64,000 nt of DNA from positions 1,860,001-1,924,000 of the forward strand of contig NZ_CP042433.1 of the NCBI RefSeq assembly GCF_007970805.1. Reading direction: 5' to 3'. The DNA comes from Flavisolibacter ginsenosidimutans (GTDB lineage Bacteria; Bacteroidota; Bacteroidia; Chitinophagales; Chitinophagaceae). This document shows positions 43,891 to 50,983 of this stretch, piece by piece. The notes beneath the pieces were generated by a model. That model was not told where the DNA came from and ran no database searches. It saw only the letters and a list, made by a program, of their open reading frames with translations. Within the stretch, counting starts at the first letter, position 1; every line of letters starts with the position of its first letter. A program made the position numbers and the translations under genes.

Positions 43891-44969
43891 CAGTCATGCG
43901 GTTTTTGAATCACGTCATCTTTGTTCAAGCCACTCAACACTTCCACGCGTTGATAATCTTTCACTCCCGTTGTTATTTTTTTCTTCTCGCCGTTTTGCAG
44001 CAAAACATAGGTTTCGTCAACAAGATAACTGCGTGGAATGGTAAGCGCACCTTCTTTTACACGAAGCAGTACGTTGGCTTCGGCCGTGAGGTTGGGAAAA
44101 AGATTTGGAGGTCCTTTGGTAAACGCGGCTTCAATGGTTGCCGAACGCGAACGTTCGTTCAGGTAAGGATCAATCTTGGTAACGGTGGCTTCAAACACTT
44201 GCCCTTTGTAGCTGTCCATCGTTACCAATACTTTTTGCCCCAACGCAATTTTTGCCACGTCGTATTCATCCACCTGTAATTCCAAAATAAAATCGTTACC
44301 GCTGCCGATAACGGCCACCGGCGTTTGCGGATTCACGGCCTCTCCCGCTTCCTTCGTTACGTTGTAAACCTTTCCGTCTTGCTTTGCGCGAACGGTGTAA
44401 TCGCCGCTCACTGTCGAACTGATTTGAAGACTTTTCTTTGACTGTTGTTCCGAGAAGGTCAATTGCTGTTGCAATTGCTTGTAGCGAAGCAAAGCCGTTT
44501 GGTAGGCAAGCCGCGAGTTTTTGGCTGCCAGTTCGCGTTGCTCCAATTCGTTACGGCTGCCGATTTCACTTGCCCATAGGTTGCGCTGTCTTGCCAACAA
44601 CAGGGAATCGTTTTGCAGTTTTGTTCGCGCAAGATCAATGTTCGCCTGCGCTTCGTTTAGTTTGTCAAGATTGGCTTGCACGGATTGGTAGCGGGCAGTG
44701 ATGGCAGCGTTTTCCTGGCTCAACTGCGGTGCTTCGTTTACCAGGGTAAAAAGCACATCGCCTTTCCTTACCTGGTCGCCTTCCTTCACCCGCATTTGCG
44801 CAACGATGCCGCTGACGGTGGCAAAAACTTCATACTGTCCACGGCTTTTGATTCTACCCGATGCGTACACCGATTCGGTAATGTTTTGCGTTTCGGCTTT
44901 TGTCAGCTCAACTTTCTGTTTGCAGGAGAAAAATGCGATGAGAAGGAGCAGCAAACAAAATTGTTTCAT
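43890..44969 (-). CDS. HlyD/MacA-type periplasmic adaptor lipoprotein
   Basis: A 359-residue membrane-fusion protein. The signal ends LIAFFSC (Cys16), so it is lipid-anchored. The lipoyl-like half-motifs are GRIKSRGQYEVFATVSGIVA and AGEAVNPQTPVAVIG. A coiled-coil hairpin runs through about residues 85-170 (ARYQSVQANLDKLNEAQANI), with the beta-barrel after it. It would link the permease to an outer-membrane channel, which is not encoded here. TAAGTTTG ends four bases before the ATG. Confidence 0.92.
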   Translation of the reverse strand: MKQFCLLLLLIAFFSCKQKVELTKAETQNITESVYASGRIKSRGQYEVFATVSGIVAQMRVKEGDQVRKGDVLFTLVNEAPQLSQENAAITARYQSVQANLDKLNEAQANIDLARTKLQNDSLLLARQRNLWASEIGSRNELEQRELAAKNSRLAYQTALLRYKQLQQQLTFSEQQSKKSLQISSTVSGDYTVRAKQDGKVYNVTKEAGEAVNPQTPVAVIGSGNDFILELQVDEYDVAKIALGQKVLVTMDSYKGQVFEATVTKIDPYLNERSRSATIEAAFTKGPPNLFPNLTAEANVLLRVKEGALTIPRSYLVDETYVLLQNGEKKKITTGVKDYQRVEVLSGLNKDDVIQKPHD

Positions 44970-44973
44970 TCGT

Positions 44974-44981
44974 CAAACTTA
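44974..44981 (-). promoter_or_regulatory. -7 promoter element TAAGTTTG, 4 bases before the adaptor gene
   Basis: An exact TAnnTTTG match on the minus strand, separated from the ATG of the ABC-export operon by ACGA. It is the likely promoter for all three genes. Confidence 0.45.
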
Positions 44982-45108
44982 AACCGCCGGGGCTAATTTA
45001 CAACTGATAAAGATTAGTCCTGCTCCTGACAACAAACGCACCGCATCGCAAGACAACGACGCAGACCGGAATTGAATAAACTATAAACCGTGCAAAAAGC
45101 TGCTGCGT

Positions 45109-46665
45109 TTAATATCCCGGATTTTGCGGAATTACGAGAGAGGTATTTGTATCAATCTCCCGCTGCGGAATAGGCAGCAGCAAATGTTCTTTGGTCACGT
45201 TGCTTTGTAATTGCGCCAGCGTAAGCGCTGGTGCAGTGTATTGACGATAATGATTATAATACTCCCGCGCAAAATGATCTTTCATGGCTTGTTCGGCCGT
45301 GATGGTTGTTAGTGTTGTATTGAAGCGAACCAAGTCAAACCAACGCTGGTTTTCAAAAGAAAATTCGATGCGACGTTCTGTGGACAAGGCTTGTTCAAAT
45401 TGCGCGACGGTGCTCAAAGCACCAGCAGCATAAGCCATTGCGCCGGCACGGGTTCTTACCCCGTTAATCAAATCAATGCTGGGTTGCGAAAATCCCTGCG
45501 CTTCGGCCAGCATCAACAAAATATCGGCGTAGCGCAATACCAGCCAATCATTCTCCGTGTCGTCGTTTACCGATGGCTGCGGCGGAATAAATTTTTTCAC
45601 GTAAAGCTTGGCTGCTGAACCAGTGCCAAAAACACCGATGTTGGTGGCACGCCGCGGATCGCCCATGGATACGGTATCCAAATCATTCGTTGGATAGTTT
45701 AATCCATCACCATCCCCGGCAATCACCGCAGAACCACTGCTCAGCGGCGCAAACACGTTTGGTAACAAATTTCCAAGACCCAATCCACCGGCCTTAAAGC
45801 GAATGGCAAAAATGATTTCGCTGTTCATTTCGTTTGTTGTTGAAAAAACATTGGCGTAAGCATTTGCACCGGTTAGCAAAGCATAGCCGCTGTTGTTCTT
45901 TACATCGTTTAACAGTGTGATGGCTTCGCTCTTCTTGTTTTGCGTGAGATAAACTTTTGCCAGCAAACCTTTAGCGGCCCAACCGTTTGCACGACCCAAA
46001 TCAGCGCCGGCAATCTGGTTAAACTTCAACGTGTTCATGTTGACCGCAGCGGTTTTTAAATCGGCTTCAATGAGTTTGTAAATTTCTGCGGCACTCACTC
46101 TGTTCATCGTTTTTGCCTGCTCGGGTGTAAGCGGTTCGTAATTCAAAAACACGCCGCCAAACAGCCGCACAAGGTTGAAATAATTGTAAGCCCTGATGAA
46201 CATGGCTTCCCCCGCCAGTTGTTTTCTGTCAGCATCTGTAATCGGAATGGAAATGCTTTGGAAACTGAGGCTGCCCGCAGCCGGATCGTACTTCACGCCC
46301 AGCTTTTGCAAAATCAAATTGGCGTTGCGAATGCTGTTGTATGACGTAAGCCAATATTGATAAATGGCTCCGTGACTGGTACTTGGCGTAAACATATCCA
46401 GATCGCTCAGGTCGCGGTTGTTGGAACTTGTACTTCCCGGGTTTCCCTGCTTGGTGTTGTCGCTTCGCAGTTCGGTTAGCTGCCACTCGTAATAAATAAG
46501 TTTTTGAAGGGAGTTGTAAGCGCCGGTCAGCCCCGCTTTTACTTCGTCAAGATTTGAATAATAGGTTTCCGTGTTCAAGTTCGATTCAGGATAAAGGTCA
46601 ATGACTTTTTTACACGAGGCCAGGCCAATAAAGCTTAAAAGAAAAATATAGTGAATGCGTTTCAT
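45109..46665 (-). CDS. SusD/RagB family lipoprotein of the alginate locus
   Basis: A 518-residue surface lipoprotein that would capture alginate oligomers for the SusC channel. The signal ends FIGLASC (Cys18) followed by KKVIDLYPESNLNTETYYSN. Helical core signatures include LAGEAMFIRAYNYFNLVRLF and the C-terminal DLVRFNTTLTTITAEQAM, with the family end LLPIPQREIDTNTSLVIPQN. It follows susC by 18 bases. Assignment to alginate rests on the divergent PL6 lyase gene and regulator. Confidence 0.93.
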   Translation of the reverse strand: MKRIHYIFLLSFIGLASCKKVIDLYPESNLNTETYYSNLDEVKAGLTGAYNSLQKLIYYEWQLTELRSDNTKQGNPGSTSSNNRDLSDLDMFTPSTSHGAIYQYWLTSYNSIRNANLILQKLGVKYDPAAGSLSFQSISIPITDADRKQLAGEAMFIRAYNYFNLVRLFGGVFLNYEPLTPEQAKTMNRVSAAEIYKLIEADLKTAAVNMNTLKFNQIAGADLGRANGWAAKGLLAKVYLTQNKKSEAITLLNDVKNNSGYALLTGANAYANVFSTTNEMNSEIIFAIRFKAGGLGLGNLLPNVFAPLSSGSAVIAGDGDGLNYPTNDLDTVSMGDPRRATNIGVFGTGSAAKLYVKKFIPPQPSVNDDTENDWLVLRYADILLMLAEAQGFSQPSIDLINGVRTRAGAMAYAAGALSTVAQFEQALSTERRIEFSFENQRWFDLVRFNTTLTTITAEQAMKDHFAREYYNHYRQYTAPALTLAQLQSNVTKEHLLLPIPQREIDTNTSLVIPQNPGY

Positions 46666-46683
46666 CTTGTTTCGATTGAAGTT

Positions 46684-49600
46684 TTAGAAGTTGATGTCGA
46701 GGCCAAACAAAACGGTTCTTGGCAAAGGAAAACTTCCCCGCTGATAGCCGTCAACCAGCGGCGTAGCGTATTGGCCTGTGCTAAACCTTGCTTCGGGGTT
46801 AATGCCGCGGTAACCGCTTGCAGAATGATAGTACAGGTTCTGCGCAGAAAAATAAAAACGGGCACTGCTCAAATGCGCAAGGCGAATAAGTTTCGCAGGC
46901 AAGGTATAACCCACAATCACTTCGCGCAAGGCATAATACGACGCGTCTTCCACCACGTAATCGGTCAGCATCCAGTTAAAGCCGTTTGTTGAATAAGGCG
47001 TTTTGCCGTCGCCGGGATAAGCCGGGCTTAACCAGCGGTTTTCAATGTAATTCTTGTTGATGCGTTTTGTTTCGTTATAATTGGCATCACCGTTTATGAG
47101 TTGCCCTCCTTGCGAGCCTTGCAGCAAAATGCTGAAATCAAACTGGCCGCAGGTTACGTTGTTGGTAAGGCCCCAAGTGTAGGCGGGATAAGGATTGCCC
47201 ATCACTACGCGGTCTTTGTCGTCAATTACATTGTCGCCGTTTACATCCACCAGCTTTAAGCCGCCAGCTACAAACAAATTTGATAAGTTAGACGTTAAGC
47301 CTTTTGCTTTTGCGTCGTTGATCTGTTGTTGCGAAAGCCAAACACCGTCGGTCTTGTAACCAAAGAATTCAACCAGCGGACGGCCCGGCATGTTGCGGTA
47401 AACTTCGGTGCGTTCGCCGTAGTTCAAAAAGTATTGTTCGCCGGCAAGCGCCAGCAATTTGTTTTCGTTGTGCGCTATGTTGGCCAATGCCGTCCAGCGA
47501 AAGTTTTTGCGGCGCATAATGTTTGCCGTAAGTTCTGTTTCGATGCCACGGTTCTGCAATTGGCCAATGTTGTTGATGGTTTGCGTACTGCCCAAAAACG
47601 CCATCACTGCCTGTTGCAAAAGCAAGGCTTTTGTTTTCGATTGATAAGCATCGACGGAAAGACTGAGTGCGTTGTGAAAGAGCGACACGTCAACGCCGAA
47701 ATTGTATTGATAGGTTTGTTCCCAGGTAATGTTTTTGTTGGCAAGTACGGGATTGGTTGGCGCCTGTCCTGAAACCAATGTACCGTTGCCCGAACCAAAA
47801 TCATAGTTCGACGCATACAACAAATCAACCCACAAAAAATCGTTGATCCGGTTGTTACCGGTAACGCCGTAACTGCCTCTAAACTTTAAATTATCCAACC
47901 ATTTTACACCTTGCAAGAATTTTTCCTGTGTGGCTACCCAACCCAACGAAACAGCGGGAAAAGTTCCCCATTTATGGCCCGGTGCAAACTTGGAAGAGCC
48001 GTCGCTGCGCAAGCTTGCGGAAAGCAGGTACTTGCTTTTGTAATCGTAGGTCAGTCGGCCTAGATAAGAAAGCAAACCAATGCCAAATTTCGTGTTGAAG
48101 GTTCCCTGCTGCACGCCGTTGGCATCCACATAAGGAAGCGTAACCTGCGCCGCGTTGTTCATCGTGGTAAAGTTGTCGCTCGGGAAGTCTTGTGCCTGTT
48201 GCTGTTCGTCTCTTTGCCTTGTTTTTTGCGCCGTAAAACCGCCTAATAAAGTAAACGAATGGCCACCGATTCGCTTGTTGTATGTCAGCGTGTTTTCCCA
48301 AAGCAGGTCCGTCATTAAACGGCTGTTGTATTGTGCCCTGTTTACGTCGCCGTCTTTGTTTGAATTGCGTTTGGCGAAATCAAGTGCGTTCGAATAAACA
48401 ATGTAGGCACTCGCCATTGTTTTAAAGTCAAGACCTTTTAAAATGTTTACGCTTAAATCCCCCGAACTCATCACGCGGTAATCATTGCTGGTGATGCTTC
48501 TCGTTTCCATAATAGACTTCGGCGTATTGTTGGCGGTAGAAAAAGGATCAACAGCAGTAACCGTGTTGTACAAGGTTCCATCGGGCATGTAGCCGCTGTA
48601 AATGCGTCCGTTGAAGTGTCGTGCCTGTGCAAAATCGCCCGGTTTTAGGTTACCCCACAAGGCCGATTGATTGGCAAAGGCAGCCGTTACGTCGTTGTGA
48701 TAAACGGGCAGGAAAGAATAGAAGCGCACAAAGTCAATGTAGTTCACCGATGGGCGTTCACGCTTGATGTACGATGGGTTTATATTGAAAGAAAGCTTTA
48801 CCCGTTTGCTCAAATCCACATCAAGCCTTGTGCGCAAGTTGAAGCGGTCGTAATTGCTGTGATACATCATGCCGTCGTCTTTTTGATAAGCGCCGGAGAT
48901 GAAATATTTCGCGGTGTTGCTGCCGCCCGAAACGCTTAGTTGAAGATTGCGAACAGTAGCATCACGCAAGGCCTGCGATTGCCAGTCAGTCGGTTGTCCG
49001 CCGAGCAAAGTTTGTTCAATGATGTAGCCCGCACGTTCGCCCGGCGTCATAATCTGGCTTGTGGTGGGCGGCGTAATACTCGGGTCTTTTGCTTTTAACG
49101 AGGCTTCATAATAAAGCAGGTTTCCGTATTCGGTCATCGTCAGCATAGGGTAACGTTCATAGGCCGACTTTGTTCCGGTTGATGCTTTGAGTGAATACTT
49201 TGAACGATTGGCTTTGCCGCTTTTGGTGGTAATAATAATAACGCCGCTGGCACCGCGTGAACCGTAGATGGCTGCACTGGCCGCGTCCTTCAGCACTTCA
49301 ACGGATTCTACGTCGGCAGGATTTACGTAAGACAAACCATCGGGCACGGGATGTCCGTCAACCACTACCAGCGGATCGGCGCTTGCATTGATAGAGTTGC
49401 CGCCGCGAATGCGGATCTTTGGGTCGGAACCGGCTTCAGAGGATGTGTTTTGAATTTGCACGCCGGCAATTTTTCCCTGCAAAGCCTGATCAAGCCGAGA
49501 CACCGGTGCCTCTTCTAATTTTTCGTTTTTAAATTTTGAAACCGCGCCGGTCAGGTGCGATTTGCGCACAGTGCCGTAACCGATCACCACCACCTCGTCA

Positions 49601-49905
49601 AGTGCACTGGCCGCCCTTGTTAACCGGACAACCGAAGGCACAGTTGAAACCGGAAAACTTTGCGGTGTATAACCAACCGATGAAAAAAGAACAACCGATG
49701 TTTTGCTGTCAACAGACAATTTGTAGCTGCCATCGGCGGCCGTTGTTCCTCCCGTTTTTTTCTTGTCGGATAAAACAGAAACACCGCTCAACGGTTCGCC
49801 CGTGGCGGAATCAACCACTTTGCCCGTGATTTGTTTTTGCGCAAAAGCAGCGCAAAAGAAAAAGCATTGGAGAAAGAGGAGCAGCAGAAGCCTTCTCGTA
49901 TTCAT
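46684..49905 (-). CDS. SusC/RagA family TonB-linked transporter of the alginate locus
   Basis: A 1073-residue outer-membrane transporter. The signal RRLLLLLFLQCFFFCAAFAQ is followed by the CarboxypepD_reg-like domain (KQITGKVVDSATGEPLSGVS), the plug (DEVVVIGYGTVRKSHLTGAV; IRGGNSINASADPLVVVDGH; KDAASAAIYGSRGASGVIII) and a barrel ending TVLFGLDINF. ATG at 49905 is used; the in-frame extension to 50118 runs through the operator region and is rejected. The promoter contains an operator for the divergently encoded GntR regulator. Confidence 0.95.
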   Translation of the reverse strand: MNTRRLLLLLFLQCFFFCAAFAQKQITGKVVDSATGEPLSGVSVLSDKKKTGGTTAADGSYKLSVDSKTSVVLFSSVGYTPQSFPVSTVPSVVRLTRAASALDEVVVIGYGTVRKSHLTGAVSKFKNEKLEEAPVSRLDQALQGKIAGVQIQNTSSEAGSDPKIRIRGGNSINASADPLVVVDGHPVPDGLSYVNPADVESVEVLKDAASAAIYGSRGASGVIIITTKSGKANRSKYSLKASTGTKSAYERYPMLTMTEYGNLLYYEASLKAKDPSITPPTTSQIMTPGERAGYIIEQTLLGGQPTDWQSQALRDATVRNLQLSVSGGSNTAKYFISGAYQKDDGMMYHSNYDRFNLRTRLDVDLSKRVKLSFNINPSYIKRERPSVNYIDFVRFYSFLPVYHNDVTAAFANQSALWGNLKPGDFAQARHFNGRIYSGYMPDGTLYNTVTAVDPFSTANNTPKSIMETRSITSNDYRVMSSGDLSVNILKGLDFKTMASAYIVYSNALDFAKRNSNKDGDVNRAQYNSRLMTDLLWENTLTYNKRIGGHSFTLLGGFTAQKTRQRDEQQQAQDFPSDNFTTMNNAAQVTLPYVDANGVQQGTFNTKFGIGLLSYLGRLTYDYKSKYLLSASLRSDGSSKFAPGHKWGTFPAVSLGWVATQEKFLQGVKWLDNLKFRGSYGVTGNNRINDFLWVDLLYASNYDFGSGNGTLVSGQAPTNPVLANKNITWEQTYQYNFGVDVSLFHNALSLSVDAYQSKTKALLLQQAVMAFLGSTQTINNIGQLQNRGIETELTANIMRRKNFRWTALANIAHNENKLLALAGEQYFLNYGERTEVYRNMPGRPLVEFFGYKTDGVWLSQQQINDAKAKGLTSNLSNLFVAGGLKLVDVNGDNVIDDKDRVVMGNPYPAYTWGLTNNVTCGQFDFSILLQGSQGGQLINGDANYNETKRINKNYIENRWLSPAYPGDGKTPYSTNGFNWMLTDYVVEDASYYALREVIVGYTLPAKLIRLAHLSSARFYFSAQNLYYHSASGYRGINPEARFSTGQYATPLVDGYQRGSFPLPRTVLFGLDINF

Positions 49906-49956
49906 AATAGCAAGTTTGTAGTTCAATCTTCCGGAACGCAGTTCAGGATTGCGCAC

Positions 49957-49964
49957 TAAATATA
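49957..49964 (-). promoter_or_regulatory. -7-like element TATATTTA of the susC promoter
   Basis: TATATTTA (one mismatch to TAnnTTTG) on the minus strand about 52 bases before the susC ATG. An operator palindrome begins seven bases upstream of it, inside the expected -33 to -7 interval, so a bound repressor would block this promoter. Confidence 0.4.
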
Positions 49965-49970
49965 GAGACA

Positions 49971-49986
49971 AATTGGTTGACCAATT
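49971..49986. promoter_or_regulatory. Operator 1: palindrome AATTGGTTGACCAATT
   Basis: A 16-base palindrome with a two-base centre: AATTGGT-TG-ACCAATT. The core TTGGTnnACCAA matches the type of site bound by FadR-family GntR regulators such as ExuR and UxuR. It is the exact reverse complement of operator 2. It lies within the susC promoter. Confidence 0.75.
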
Positions 49987-50018
49987 AAAGTTCCCGCCGT
50001 CTTTTTTTCGCATTTTTG

Positions 50019-50057
50019 ACCGGCAACGTTCCCGAAAAAAACGGGAACGTTGCCGGT
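50019..50057. promoter_or_regulatory. Perfect 16-bp hairpin with A7 loop between the two operators
   Basis: ACCGGCAACGTTCCCG (50019-50034) and CGGGAACGTTGCCGGT (50042-50057) are exact reverse complements around seven A residues. There is no T-tract after the stem on either strand, so a terminator is unlikely. It is placed almost exactly between the operators. It could be another protein-binding site, a leader structure or a transcription insulator. Confidence 0.7.
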
Positions 50058-50108
50058 GCGAAGGCAATGGAAAGCGGCATGCCAAACGCTGGCTCCGAGT
50101 TGAAAAAA

Positions 50109-50124
50109 AATTGGTCAACCAATT
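50109..50124. promoter_or_regulatory. Operator 2: palindrome AATTGGTCAACCAATT
   Basis: The same 16-base site as operator 1 read from the other strand; here the symmetry extends to 22 of 24 bases through flanking A and T runs (50105-50128). The centres of the two sites are 138 bases apart. It overlaps the expected -33 region of the regulator's own promoter. Confidence 0.75.
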
Positions 50125-50145
50125 TTTTAAACGGCTTATTTGCCG

Positions 50146-50153
50146 TATTCTTG
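50146..50153 (+). promoter_or_regulatory. -7-like element TATTCTTG of the regulator gene
   Basis: One mismatch to TAnnTTTG, 18 bases before the regulator ATG. The upstream T-run of operator 2 sits where a -33 box would be, which implies autoregulation. Confidence 0.35.
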
Positions 50154-50171
50154 TCCAACAGATTCTTGCGT

Positions 50172-50882
50172 ATGAACGAAGTGCTCAAAAGTTTGAAAGA
50201 AGTTTCGTTAGAGAAGCCGGTTGACGTGATCATCCGTCAAATAAAAGAATTGCTCGTCTCGGGCCGGTTAAAGCCTGGCGACAAATTACCGCCGGAACGA
50301 AAGCTTTCCGAACAGTTTGCCGTTGGACGGACACATGTAAGAGAAGCCTTGCGCAAACTGGAGTTTTACGGCATTCTGCAAACACGTCCGCAGAGCGGAA
50401 CCTTTGTTGCCAGCATCGGCGTAAGCGCTTTAAAAAGTTTGATTGCCGATGTGCTCAAGATTGATTCGCCTTCGTTTTTATCACTGGTGGAAACAAGAGT
50501 GTTGTTGGAAGAAGCCACCATCAAGTTGGCTTGCCAGCGAAGAACAAAAGAAGACATTAAACTGCTTGAAGCATCGCTGAACGCTTATCTTGAAAAAGCC
50601 GAAGCCGGCATCAAGGCTGTTGACGAAGACCTTCTGTTTCACCTTACCATCGCCGAAGCCAGCAAGAACAAAGTTTTAAAGTCGCTCCTGCTCATCATCA
50701 TTCCCGACATCATTTCCAATTATTCTGTTTTCAAAGTTTGCGATACGGTTTCGAGCAAAGCACTGAACGAACACAAACAAATTTTTGCCTGCATTAAAGA
50801 CGGCGACGCGGAAAAAGCCGCAGCCGTGATGAAGAAACATTTAAAAGGCGTGATGGATTTTGCCAAATCGCTTGTTCAATAA
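50172..50882 (+). CDS. GntR-family transcriptional regulator (FadR subfamily, FCD domain)
   Basis: A 236-residue repressor-type regulator. The N-terminal winged helix (about residues 15-80) contains LPPERKLSEQFAVGRTHVRE and GILQTRPQSGTFV. The C-terminal FCD ligand domain has the metal-site residues in DEDLLFHLTIAEAS and LNEHKQIF. FadR-subfamily members near uronate genes respond to sugar acids such as KDG, so an alginate-derived ligand is likely here (inference). ATG at 50172 is chosen; the longer frame from 50016 crosses the hairpin and operator. The lyase gene follows after 101 bases. Confidence 0.93.
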   Translation: MNEVLKSLKEVSLEKPVDVIIRQIKELLVSGRLKPGDKLPPERKLSEQFAVGRTHVREALRKLEFYGILQTRPQSGTFVASIGVSALKSLIADVLKIDSPSFLSLVETRVLLEEATIKLACQRRTKEDIKLLEASLNAYLEKAEAGIKAVDEDLLFHLTIAEASKNKVLKSLLLIIIPDIISNYSVFKVCDTVSSKALNEHKQIFACIKDGDAEKAAAVMKKHLKGVMDFAKSLVQ

Positions 50883-50983
50883 ACCACGGATGACGCGGAT
50901 TTCGGAAAGATGAAAAGGATTTTCTTTTGGTGTCTTGGCCGCTTTTAAAACATTCACGAACAATTTGATTCAGTCATTGCTGT

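Noticed and set aside
41949..44969. Export operon considered as an antibiotic biosynthesis or self-resistance cluster together with the MFS exporter
   Set aside because: No biosynthetic gene is present; adaptor, permease and ATPase form a normal stand-alone export unit.
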